DNA of 64,000 bases from Liolophura sinensis (lineage: Eukaryota > Mollusca > Polyplacophora > Chitonida > Chitonidae): NCBI RefSeq assembly GCF_032854445.1, contig NC_088300.1, positions 65,942,984-66,006,983 of the forward strand. The letters are read 5' to 3'. Under the pieces are notes generated by a model. The model was not told the origin of the DNA and made no database searches. It was given only the letters and a program-made list of their open reading frames with translations. A program made the position numbers and the translations under genes. The stretch's first letter is position 1; every line of letters begins with the position of its first letter. This document shows, piece after piece, positions 1-35,100 of this stretch.

Positions 1-653
1 TTGCTTTCCAGCGAGGCAGCCCTATTAGTATGCTGGCAAAGATAAAGTCATGTTACAAGATCACTCCATAGCATCATCATTGCATCATTGCTGCTTTAAA
101 CAACAAGGCATTCAGGGAATACCTGTCCCTGGCTTGACTGAGCAGTTTGTAAAATTGCATCATGTTCAAGTCATGTGATGCATTCAAATAATGATCTTTT
201 AACCAAATTAAAGTAGAATGACTGACACTGTCATACACAGATATTATTCTCCAATTCAGATAGTGTTCCTATCTTGTCATTAAATCCACAAGAAAGGTCA
301 AAATTATTATAATGTCACAGCTATGAGTGTTTATTGTATGCATAAGGATTGCAGAGCAGTGACTTTCTATGTTATGGGGTTGTAAATTGCAGTGGTAAAA
401 CACACGATTGGCTATCTGTGTACTATGAGTGGTCATTGTAACCTTATGATTGGCCAAAAACTTTAACCAAACTGGACAACATCACCACCACCGCCAGCGA
501 CGACATCTGATTCCCCTCTGACAATACCTCTCCTTGTCTCTTACAGGCGAGCTAAGGAAGGAAAAAAATGTACAAAAATCCACTATTAAGGAAATAATAA
601 CATCTATAAATGTACAAAAGTTACTTTGTGTTGTTGGTATCAAGTGGTTTTAC

Positions 654-24379
<23,726 letters not shown>

Positions 24380-24716
24380 GTTGGCTGACTCCTCCCACTG
24401 TTATTCATTCAACTTCTCACAGGGCATATTTGTCTTTACAGCCTCAATAATCTCAGCAAATTTAACGTCTTGCTCGCTCTTCTTTCGGCACTGTCAGCCA
24501 TCGTTGTTTACAACGGTCAAAGTGTAGCAGCGTGCGTTTTGATTTGCCAATACTTGTTACTCACAAAACGTATTTCAGCTGCTTTTTAAAACGTAAAATA
24601 TATTTCAATGTTCAAAGAAGTATTGCAAATGAAAATATACTTCAATCGTTTTAACGAACAAAAATCCTTCTTTTATTTTCCTCGAATTGCGATTATCCTT
24701 TACATCCGGTTGCATC
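24380..24716. promoter_or_regulatory. bidirectional promoter region EIF2AK4 / POP7
   Basis: Only 337 bp separate the start codons of the two divergent genes, so both 5' leaders and core promoters must lie here, or EIF2AK4 and POP7 transcripts overlap. No TATA box stands out. A CCAAT pentamer lies at about 24546, and an ETS-like ACATCCGG just upstream of the POP7 ATG (about 24702-24709). Confidence 0.6.
24436..24501 (-). CDS. possible upstream ORF in the GCN2 5' leader
   Basis: An ATG at 24501 opens a 21-codon reading frame (MADSAERRASKTLNLLRLLR...) ending in TAA at 24436, 57 bp before the GCN2 start. It is not in frame with GCN2. Whether it is transcribed in the leader depends on the transcription start, which the sequence does not show. 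If so, it could modulate GCN2 translation. Confidence 0.3.
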   Translation of the reverse strand: MADSAERRASKTLNLLRLLRL

Positions 24717-25241
24717 ATGGACACAACAAGTGCACGTGTGGAGTCTGTTAACGCTGCGCCTGCATCATCAGCTGGCAAAGACATAAAACCAAAACCAGAT
24801 TTGTTTGACCCCGAAGAATATACTCTAAGGAAACGCCTGCCCCCAAGACTCCCCAAGCGCAAAAATGATATATACGTCAGTCGAAAAACGGACTTCAAAC
24901 AGCAGTTTGCTCGCTGTCAAAAACTATTCGATTCTGGTTGGAATGAAGTTTATATTCACGGTTTAGGTGCTGCAATCAACAGAGCAGTCAACCTAGCGTT
25001 ACAGCTTAAAGACAAAGGGATGGGAACTCTGGACCTGGCGGTTCACACTTCAACAGTTGAACTAACAGACGACTTCGAGCCAGAGACTGACGACCTGGAA
25101 CCTGAAAGCAGGTCTAGAAATAATTCCACGGTTCATATTAAAGTTTTTCGTCTGAAGGAATTTCAAATGGAAAAGGACGCCACACTAGAAGCTGTTGCAA
25201 GTACTCTTAAGCAAAAGCACCACATGAAAGATTCCTCCTAG
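24717..25241 (+). CDS. POP7: ribonuclease P/MRP subunit p20 (Rpp20), single exon
   Basis: Rpp20 is an Alba-family protein that, with Rpp25, binds the P3 arm of RNase P and MRP RNA in the nucleus/nucleolus. The 174-residue product has DPEEYTLRKRLPPRLPKRKN at 31-50, then DIYVSRKTDFKQQFARCQKL (51-70), EVYIHGLGAAINRAVNLALQ (77-96), the loop STVELTDDFEPETDDLEPE, and NNSTVHIKVFRLKEF near the C-terminus. All match human Rpp20 block for block, with a longer N-terminus and a short C-terminal extension (human about 140 residues). The ATG at 24717 was chosen because it is the first ATG before the conserved block. No intron is seen. A possible ATTAAA polyadenylation signal lies at 25364-25369. Confidence 0.95.
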   Translation: MDTTSARVESVNAAPASSAGKDIKPKPDLFDPEEYTLRKRLPPRLPKRKNDIYVSRKTDFKQQFARCQKLFDSGWNEVYIHGLGAAINRAVNLALQLKDKGMGTLDLAVHTSTVELTDDFEPETDDLEPESRSRNNSTVHIKVFRLKEFQMEKDATLEAVASTLKQKHHMKDSS

Positions 25242-25363
25242 AATGAGATTTGTGTGCACTTGTTTTTGTCATCAACTACACCAGCAAATGTGTAAAACAA
25301 ATGTATGCATGTACATGACTGCAACTGTGTCATTCAGTACTTTGAGTGTGGAATGACTGACAT

Positions 25364-25369
25364 ATTAAA
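25364..25369 (+). terminator. possible POP7 polyadenylation signal (ATTAAA)
   Basis: ATTAAA lies 123 bp after the POP7 stop codon. It is the first reasonable variant of the canonical signal downstream, and position is the only support. Confidence 0.3.
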
Positions 25370-25818
25370 ACACGCGTTCATGTACCGCAGACCAGCCAAT
25401 TACTGTCAGATTTTATGTCTTCAATTCCCTAAAAAATGCTAGAGAAGACTAAGCTAATTGTCATTTGTACCAAAGACCGATAGAGAAGACACTGTGCATT
25501 GAATACAATATTCAGTGATGCTATGACTTTTTTTACATCTGCCAGTGTAATATTATAGTAGGAATTTATCAAGGACAGTACATTTGCACATGTATATATA
25601 CAAAAGAAAAAATCATTATCTTCACTCTTTACATTTTATAGTATCTTCTTCAGAGTTATTTGTTATGACTTGTATGTTTGTTCAGATAGGTATATTCAGT
25701 TCCATACACGAACTGGGAAAGTTTGAGATTCTCATGGTCCCACTGTTTCCAGGGCCTTGGAGGCATTGTGGGATTTATAACACTTGTAGGACCTGGATTA
25801 TATGAAGTTCTTGTCAAG

Positions 25819-26180
25819 TGAAGGAGTCAGTGCTCAGGGTTTAACAGCGTACTTAACAATTTTTCAGTCATATGATGACAAAGGAGTCCTTGGAGTGCAT
25901 GTAAGGGTAATGTTCCTCCTTGTTGCAGGGCAGATTTCCATTGCTCTTTTGTCTAGTGCTGCTTCACTGAGACGGCTTAACGAAGGCAAGAAAGCAGCCC
26001 ACCAGAGCCATTATACTGATACTGGTCAACCAGTCGTTGCATTATCCCCTTAATGCTGAAAGCCCAACGAGAAAGCAACAACTTCCCCTTCTAAGGTCTT
26101 AGGTGTGATCAACCCAGGATTGACCCTGGATCTACCACCCCCGAAGTGGACACTCTACCACTTGAGCCTTCAAGGCCGGT
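25819..26180 (-). mobile_element. tRNA-derived SINE, family 2, full length with target-site duplication
   Basis: Same layout as 19214-19576. The flanks AAGTTCTTGTCAAG (25805-25818) and AAGTTCTTATCAAG (26181-26194) differ by one base. Confidence 0.94.
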
Positions 26181-26225
26181 AAGTTCTTATCAAGATCACT
26201 TTCATAATTTGCCTTTCACCAATAT

Positions 26226-26345
26226 GGCCAGTTACTTGCCAAATGATGGTGGTTTACTCTGGTTTCCTCTACCCATAAAACATACAGCTGTCACATAAAT
26301 GAAATGTTTTTAAGTAAAGCCTTAAACTCCAAGCAGTCAGTGAAT
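26226..26345 (+). repeat. SINE-related 3' fragment
   Basis: GATGGTGGTTTACTCTGGTT and AAATGAAATGTTTTTAAGTA resemble 52489-52612 (GGTCGGTGGTTTACCCGAGG). Both share the tail motif of family 1. Confidence 0.6.
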
Positions 26346-26875
26346 TCATTTTTAGCCAGTGATACCAGTTGAGTCATGTCTCTCTGCATATGGGTTTTTG
26401 GTGAATCAAACTTGGTTGATCTCCGACAAATTTATACTAACTTTTTCAAGCACTGTCCCAACCTTCAGATGTTAGGTAGCATGTCAGTCTTGCCAGCGGT
26501 AGGATAGTGTTCATCTCGGGCGAGATAATAACCTGATCCATCAAAGTGCACAGCATTAATGCGAAAAGGGCAAGAATTTGTTGGCCCAGTGTGCTGTGTG
26601 AAATGTATTGTAATGCCAGGTGTTTTAGGCACAGGGCATCAGTGTGACTGTCAGTATGACAGGATATATAGGTTTATCCTGCTACAAGGAAACACGAACA
26701 TGAAATAATTGTAACAATAGTGACAGTGACATTACACCAAAAGCAATCACAGTGGTAAAGAGATCAAGATTTGAAAAAAAACAAAACAAAAAAAAAACAA
26801 AAAAACCTTCACATAATATAACTAGATTATGTGATTGGCATTTTATTATTTTAAGCTATACTCCATAATTAAAAT

Positions 26876-27050
26876 TGGATGGAGGAAACTGGAGTGCCTC
26901 GAGTTACATGTAACAACGTCCCTACTCCAGGCACCAAACCTCTGGCCCTAAAGCGTGGGCCGAACTAATGAGCTGCATTGAAGCACGTATATCCAGGGAT
27001 TGATCGACTCCGAGAACAAGGTATTAGCCGAATAAGCCACAGAGGTCCCC
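26876..27050 (-). mobile_element. tRNA-derived SINE-like element, family 4
   Basis: On the minus strand, GACCTCTGTGGCTTATTCGG and GTCGATCAATCCC resemble A and B boxes, and the rest ends in a Cys-type TCCAGTTTCCTCC body. Only one copy is in the window, so the family is tentative. Confidence 0.55.
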
Positions 27051-27945
27051 AACAGAACTACATTGGTAACATGTACAGGTAGATGCAGGCTTGTGTCTTG
27101 ATTCTTGAAAGGTTTTAAAATCTACATGTATTTGATACTAATAAGTTGAAACTAATCATCTTTCAAGTAGTCAAGGTTAGATAACACTTGTTCATGTCCT
27201 CCACTTTTTGTCCTGTACTCTCCAACAAGCTTTTATTTTTGCAAAATGTCACAGATATTATGCAGATCTTTGTAGTTTGCTCTCATCCTGGTCAATGATA
27301 CAAAACAAGTGGAACACAAAGAAATCAACTTATTCGAAAATCTTTTATTTAAGAATAAGAGTTTCCATTTTCGCCCTTCTATGGAGCTTAGTAAGCAAAT
27401 AAAAAATATAAGATGTGCCTTGAAGCATCCATGCACACCTGTGCATTCACAGAGTAGGCTAGATTCTGATATCAAAGGCTGGCATGACATTTACAGTCTT
27501 ACAAATGAGAAAACATACATTGATTTAGGTCAAGACAGGCATTGGTGAACTCTCAAATTAAAAAGGATAGTGACCATACAAAGCATTAGTCAGTGAAGAT
27601 ACCTGATAACATTAAAAATAAGATGACTTTTGTAAATCTCAATATATGCCACAGCAGTGGTTGAGCTTTAGAAGACGTCATTTGCACTGTATATAAATAT
27701 ATATACTTTAAATCTATACCATCAGAGATTAAATGCACATAGTTTTTAACCTTGAATCAATCCTTAATTATAGTAGTCTTGACGTCAGATAATTAGCATG
27801 GTATAGGTGCTGTAGGTGTAATGTGACCATGGTAGTTCGATTTTTGTGCAACTGCCCAAATTCTTTTAAAATTTTGGACTGATATTAGTAGTGTAGACAG
27901 TCGAATATTACATTTTTTTACCAGCCTTTTGGAAAAGTAAAAATA

Positions 27946-28063
27946 TGAGTTTATTCATTAGATTGTCTAACCATGTGAGAAAAAAAGAAACTCAATATTC
28001 CTACTACACATACATTGGCTAAAATGAGCAGACCAGGTGTGACAAAAATTAGAAGATATAGGG
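27946..28063 (+). repeat. dispersed repeat R3, copy 2
   Basis: See 16545-16665. Intergenic between POP7 and ETAA1. Confidence 0.7.
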
Positions 28064-28609
28064 TAGTCCCAGAAACCACTCTGATGCACTTCTGAGTAAC
28101 GCAGAGTGATATTTGTAAAATGATGAAACTTTATGTGTTCTAAAATTTTAAGAGAGACATGCAAATCACGTTTCAGTTTTTGTTAGCATCAAAAATTTCT
28201 TTGTGGAATGAATGCCTGTGGATGAAAGGATGAGCTCTTTATCCCTTGTGTATAAACACTACACTTGCATACACTGAACATTAGTCAGAAGGACATTTTG
28301 TAAGCCTCGTGCTGAAATTATGTCAAAACGAATGACCTACCTAATAACTAATCATTACTAACAAAAAAAAAAAAATCATTTGCAAAAAGTAAAACACTTG
28401 TGGTAGAAAGGCCATGATTCTTAATTAGAGAACAGACATTCAACAAAGGCTGTACATAACAAAAAGGTAAAACAGAAGAACTATTTACATATAAACAAGA
28501 ATATATACATCAGTTAACAGTTTTAGTTACTAGTAACAGCTTCAATATATGCCAGGGTAACAATAAACTTTGAGCTCACCAAAACATATAGCCAAGGTTC
28601 TTGAAGTAA

Positions 28610-28615
28610 TTTATT
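28610..28615 (-). terminator. possible ETAA1 polyadenylation signal
   Basis: AATAAA on the minus strand (TTTATT on plus), about 360 bp after the ETAA1 stop. Position is the only support. Confidence 0.25.
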
Positions 28616-28976
28616 CGTTTGTCATTGGTTACATTTAGTCATATTATGGTTACTCTGGAAATATTCTTTGCCACTGCACTACTATTACTACAGATTTAAT
28701 GACTCTAGATAAAAACCTAAAAAAATTTGCTCTGTCTTAAAGGCGAAAAATCTGCTGGAATCAACTTGCTGCAATACTGAAGTGGCTATTATCACAATAC
28801 TGATGACAGACAAAATTGTCTCTGGCTACAACAGACTCATCCACATTTCCAGATTCATCTCTGCAAAGAGACCTAAATTTTTCAGATCTTATGCCACTAA
28901 AACATGATACGATATCTAAGCTATATATCTAGTGCACATAAGAAAAAAAAAAGCCAAACTGAAAAATGCATACAGG

Positions 28977-29149
28977 TTAAAACAAAGGTTTATAATGCTT
29001 TGATGTAGTTCTTAAAACAGGTTTTTTCTTTTGTAGCTGAAGATTTTTCTTGCGTCTTTCCATAGCAGCTTTTTTCTTCTTCTGGATCTCATCAGGGGTA
29101 CATTTAAACACTGGACTTTTGCTACCTTGGCTGGCTTGTGTGGCTTGAA
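28977..29149 (-). CDS. ETAA1: ETAA1 last exon: RPA32-binding C-terminus
   Basis: The exon encodes SPVFKCTPDEIQKKKKAAM, then ERRKKNLQLQKKKPVLR, ending KHYKPLF and TAA at 28977-28979. The CTPDEIQ start followed by a long basic amphipathic helix is the RPA32 C-terminal-binding motif shared by ETAA1, SMARCAL1 and TIPIN. Exon 8 just before it (30221-30307) is acidic (NDDELSNPEVIAMLDEVE). Confidence 0.88.
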
Positions 29150-32100
29150 CTGTAAAATATCAAAGGCAGTGTAAAAATTTCATACTGATACTTTTTATGC
29201 TACAGCAGACCTGAATCAGCAAAAAGCCATCTTCAGTTGTGCTACCTAACCTAATTAATGCTGTTAATTAACCTAGTTCTCATAGCTGCCACATGTAGTC
29301 TGCTTTAAGTGATTTTCACCCTCAGGGAGCTGTCATGCACACAACAACCACTGTTTCAGGAATGTTTATTATGTTGTTCAGGTATAATTTATTTGATTGT
29401 TGATCAATGCCATACTCAGGAATGTTTCACTTATATGATGGCTGACGGTTTTGTGGGTGGAGGAAATCCGAGTGCCTGGGGAAACCTTTGACAAGTTACT
29501 TTTCCATAAGTAATGTACAGGGCCAAGTTTCACACAGCGGCATACAACATTTTTTTTACAGTACATTTGTCTTACGATATTTTGTACGTCAGTTTTACTT
29601 TACTATTGTACTATATATGTGATTATCCTAAATGTACGACATCTCTGTGAAACCGGCCCTTGATACATGTATGCTTTGCTGCAAGACAAGTGGTCTTCAA
29701 CAAACGTTAAATTGTGAAAATGGCCACATGAACGTCGCCCACAGCTTATAAGCCCCACAAGCAGTTATAGCCAGGACATCTACGAATTCAGGGATTGAAC
29801 CCTCACCTGATGTGTCCTAGCGTCTGAAAAGCAACACCACAGGCACCTTTATCCACTAGACCATGGCCCGCTTCCTTTTTGACAAGGTAGTGATTTTTAT
29901 ATAATAACACTATGTTTAACACCATGAGATAATTAAAGGTTACAATTAAGGCATTCTTAAGTATTTGCTAAAATACTCAGAAGCGTTCTACTAAACATAA
30001 CATTGCTGATGAATGACGTTATCCTGTAATGCTGAACAAGAGTGAGGTCACTGTGGGAAGGTTTCCCAAAAGGTGTTCCACATGAATTTGAGCATGGTCA
30101 CATCATCAATCAATGAATGAGAAGCTTGTTCTTTGAGTTTACTAAACTGTTAAAAGACCTGATAAACAAGACTCTTGGAAAATTATGTTCACATAGTACT
30201 CTGAGAGTATTTATACATACATTCCACCTCGTCCAACATGGCTATCACTTCTGGATTTGACAGTTCATCATCATTCATAAATGAATCATTAAAATTGGAT
30301 TGTGCATCTGCAAAACAAACAAACAAACAAAATATATAATATAAAAAATCATTTGGGCTATTCTGAAATAATAGTAAAAATATGTAACAGATGTCAATCA
30401 AGTGCAATTAACATTCTGAACAACACGCAACATATGTTAAGAAAACAACATTACATAACGACACATGGACCAACCTTTCACATCACTGGAGGATGTTTTC
30501 ACCAAATTAGTAGACACCAAAGGCACCAGTTTCCCTGTCCCTCCGCCACCACTGGGTACATCTGTAATTGGTTTAAGGGCACTGGGATTGAGGGTGCTCG
30601 GTTTGGGACCTCCAGCATTGAGGGTGCCAGGTTTGTGGGCACCATGATTGAAGGGGCCAGGTTTGGGGGCCTCCAGAACTGAAGAGGCCAAGGTTTGGGG
30701 CCTACAGAATTGAGGGTGCCAGGTTTGGGGCCTCCAGAACTGAGGAGGCCAGGCTTGTGGGCACCAAGATTGCCAGCTTTACGGCCACCAGAATTGAGTA
30801 TGTCAGGTTTGGGAGCACCAAGATTAATAGTATCAGATTTGTGGGTACCATAACTGAAGGCGCCATGTTTGTAAGCACCAGGATTGGGGGCAACAGGTTT
30901 GTGGGCATCAGGTTTGGGATGGTGTGACTTGAAGTGGTACTTTCCTGGCTGGTTCTGTGTTAAAGTCTGGGGAATCTGGCTGTTAGTGAATGAAGATTTG
31001 GTTGAACATCCTGCCCCTGAAGACAAGCTACTGTCACCAAAACTCTGTGCAGAAGGATGCAGTCCAATTTTGGAAACTGTGCATGCTGTTTTTTTAGTTT
31101 CTAATGCTTTGTGCTTCCTGAAAGTGCTTTTTCGTTTCTGGCTCGGCCAGAGGAAGATGGTTCTGTTGATTCGATCTAGTATTGTTTGTCTCTTGTTTAG
31201 CACTTATCCTGGAATTGATACCAGTGTTCTGATAACCTGTGACGTTAGAGTGTTTAGTTTGCTCCATCACACCCATGTCAAACTGGCTGTCAAGGATTTC
31301 ATCTGGTTCTGCCAGCTGACACAGAAGGTCATCTGTGAGACTGGTATTAAACATGGAAGCATCGACAGAGGACCTCCGGCGTCGATTGCTTCTGGGAGAA
31401 GGTACAAAGTCGAAAGGCTTGGGTAATCCTGACATGTTTTTTTTTGTTGATTCATCACTTGTCAAAGCCTGCCCGCAGCCTTGGGGATCAACACCAGTTG
31501 GAACGTAAGTGTTGTTTCCTGCCCTGTTTAAGGTGAATGTAACTGGTTTGCTGACTGGTGCACTGTCTTTAGACGTCTTTGATATGCCTTTGTTAAAAGT
31601 TGAAAGACCACAGTATTGTACAACTGGATTGCCAACCTGTCTCAAGGCTCTCCCATTTCTTGGGCTTACAGACATGCTAGGAAATGTATTGTGTCTTTTG
31701 AAGGAGCATCCAGTGGTTGAAGGAATGTTTCTTTTATGTGGGAGTGTTTGTGAACTGGGTATCACATCATTTCTGCTAGATTCTGCAGTTGAAGCATTCC
31801 TGATGTGGCCATTATATCTACAGTTACTGTTGAAATTCACATTTTTCTTCCAGTCCTGGCTTTGATTTTTATTTCTGGTAAATGAAAGACTATTTGACCT
31901 ATCACTAGACATTATTGTTACACCAGTGGTTAGTTTCAAATTGTCACTTGTATTATCTGGTCTGTAAGGGGTAGATGTTCTAGCTCTGCTGGTACTATCC
32001 AAATCCAAATCGTGGCAAGCCTCTTCATTTCTGACAAAAGCTGCTTTCAAGGATTTGGCAGGTAAACTTTTGACACCTGATATTCCATTCTGGTTAATCT

Positions 32101-35100
32101 GGGTTGAGGTCGCACAAGGTGCATCTGAGAAACGTTTTGTTTTTATCAGTGGTGCTGATGGGGAGTTCATAAGTAATTTCCGCTTCATCAGTCGCGAAGT
32201 GGGCTGGGGCGTCGGGGAACAAACATCTAGAGTAGCTGCCTTCATCAGGAGTGACTCGTTAGCAAACAGGTCATCATCACTCCAGTCATCTTCCAGCACT
32301 TCTTCAGTAACAGTCTGCAAATTCCCAGTCACAAGGCTGTTGCTTCCTGACGTCTTATCAGCATGCAACTCCTGCTTGTGACTGGCATCCCTGAGTTCTC
32401 AAATAAATCTTTGGAAGCATTATTGGTAGGTTTAGCCTCATGGTGGACTAATGTAGTCACTTGATCTATAACTTCAGACTCTTCATAAACTGTTAACAGC
32501 TTCGGTGACCCAGGTGATACTCTGTTAATAAAAATGATAATATGTAACTGTCTGTTTATCCAACATATGGTGCACTTTTTACACCAAGATTATTGTTTTA
32601 TTTACTGAAGCCTAATACCACACTCAAGAATATTTCACTTACTCCAGGCTAGTCAGTTTCATGGGTGCTCAGAACAAACCACCAGCTTTTGATAAGTAAC
32701 TGACCAGCTTTCCCACATTTTCATTCACAGAGTGATCTCAAGTGTGTATGCCATTATTGGTGGAAGGCAGGTGGGGGTAATCTCCACCAAACTTCATGTT
32801 AGACCATCTAAACAGCCAAGCCAAGTACTCTTCAATATAGGTCAGATCTTTAACTGTTTAACCAGAGTAGCCTATAGCCACAACGTTATATTCTCAGTGT
32901 TACATTTTAATTACGATGTACATGCAAATGCAGTAACAAATAACACAGCCACTCAGATAATAAGTTAAGAGATGCTTTGTACAATTTAAACGTGACTTCA
33001 GCTGGTTCAAGTCTGTGACCTCATTAGTCAGGAGTTAATCAGCTGTATATGAGCCATAAAGGGCCACATAAAGGTTTCAAAAACAGTGGCAATGAAGATA
33101 CATTGTTCCATTACCTGTCCTGTTTAGTATTTGGGGAAATGGCCAAAGTCTCCTCTCCAGCATCTGTGAAAACAAGAAGATAATCCATATTATGGAAGCA
33201 AAACTTTTTAATTATAAACACTGCCTACAGTGTTCATAAAATGAGTTAATGATTTTCCTAATTGATTTTCAAAACACATGCTCAAGTTAAACAGGCTAAA
33301 TGCCATAAACAGGCATGAGGATTTCAGAATTGCTGTGAAACACTTTATCAGTTCCATGTACTTTTGACCTGGGAAATTTCTGCTACGCGAACCGATTTAC
33401 CTGTTTTTTTACCAATTTTGTATACGAGTATAAATTCATGCTAGTATATTGTAGGCCTATATAAGAAATCTGGCTAAATACATGCCATAAGTCTTCTTTT
33501 TTTAACATGTTAACTGCCGGCTGTGAGATATCTCGTTCCAGTATGTGTTGTCCTATATGTCACTACAAGATATCTCGTGCCAATGTGTTGTCCAATGTCA
33601 CTACGAGACATTTCGTGCCAGTAAGTGTTGTCCTATATGTCACCACAAGACATTTCGTGCCAGTATGTGTAGTCCCTTATGTCACTAAGAGATATCTCGT
33701 GCCAATGTGTTGTCCGATGTCACTACGAGACATTTCGTGCCAGTGTGTGTTGTCCTATGTCACTACGAGACATCTCGTGCCAGTATGTGTTGTCCTATAT
33801 GTCACTACGAGACATCTCGTGCCAGTATGTGTTGTCCTATATGTCACTACAAGACATCTCGTGCCAGTATGTGTTGTCCTGTGTCATTACAAGAAATCTT
33901 GTGCCAGTATGTGTTGTCCTATATGTCACTACGAGACATCTCGTGCCAGTATGTGTTGTCCTATGTCACTACGAGACATCTCGTGCCAGTACGCGTTGTC
34001 CTATATGTCACTACGAGACATTTCGTGCCAGTATGTGTTGTCCTATATGTCACTATGAGATATCACTACGAGATATCTCGTGCCAGTATGTGTTGTCCTA
34101 TATGTCACTATGAGATATCTCGTGCCAGTATGGGTTGTCCTATATGTCACTACGAGACATCTTGTGCCAGTATGTGTTGTCCTATATGTCACTGTGAGAT
34201 ATCTTGTGCCAGTATGGGTTGTCCTATATGTCACTATGAGACATCTCGTGCCAGTATGTGTTGTTCTATAGGTCACTACGAGATATCTTGTGCCAGTATG
34301 TGTTGCCCTATATGTCACTACAAGATAACTTTTACTAAAACACACGGATAATACAACTGGGAAACTTACGGCAGTTTTTACAATACAGGTACTAAACAAA
34401 AGTAATCGCTTGGACTGTATCATTTATGTTCCAACTTTTCTATTGGACCTTTCTCATGCTACATTTATGAGGGTCAGCCAGGCCTAGTACTCATTTGTTA
34501 ACCCAAAACACTGGTTTTTCGCTACAGACGTCACACATATACTAGCTTTCTTTTCTCTGACTTTCCCTAGTCGGTTTCAGTTTTTTCTTGCAGGGATACA
34601 AGCCAGGAAGTGGAATGTGTCCACAGATACTGGTATGGGAGATGGGCGACAACTTTGTGCAACAGCATCACTGAGAAGATAGAATGTAACTTGTTCTCTG
34701 AATTACATGCTCAGTCATGAGACATATTTCAATATAAAGTCCAATCTTTTCATACCACCTGAGAGTCTTACGTAGTGCGCTGTTGTAAGAGAGGATCTGG
34801 TCAGTCTATACCGGACATTCCGGCATTGTGATCATGGACTGTGTTGGGCCCTGTGACACCTTTTTGCTGTGACTCAAGAGTGTCTACCATCTCGATTTGA
34901 TGCATGTTACTGATGGTGAGAAAATCACGCTTGTCCCTCCACTTACTCATGACTACTGAATCTGAACGCCTCCATGTGTATTTGCCCTTTTTCAACTTTT
35001 TGCTTACCACCTCCTTTGGATTTTCTTTCGGCTCAAACCGTAGTATTTCGCATAGGTAAGTAGAGCGTTGAGTTAGATACTTCACCAGACCCACGGAGTT

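Larger units (their letters stand above)
25242..28976. other. intergenic region between convergent POP7 and ETAA1
   Basis: No credible gene was seen. It holds the 3' UTRs of both flanking genes, a full-length SINE at 25819-26180, SINE fragments at 26226-26345 and 26876-27050, an A-rich run at about 26776-26807, and a dispersed-repeat copy at 27946-28063. The open reading frames inside are short and lack family signatures. Confidence 0.6.

Noticed and set aside
30884-31865. Plus-strand open frames of 180 and 118 codons opposite ETAA1 exon 7
   Set aside because: They are shadows of the minus-strand coding exon, with no family match.
33507-34351. Three long overlapping open frames (144-214 codons) and a CRISPR-like array of about 42-bp periods
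   Set aside because: Units follow each other without unique spacers, and the period is a multiple of three, so all frames stay open. It is a satellite inside a transposon end.
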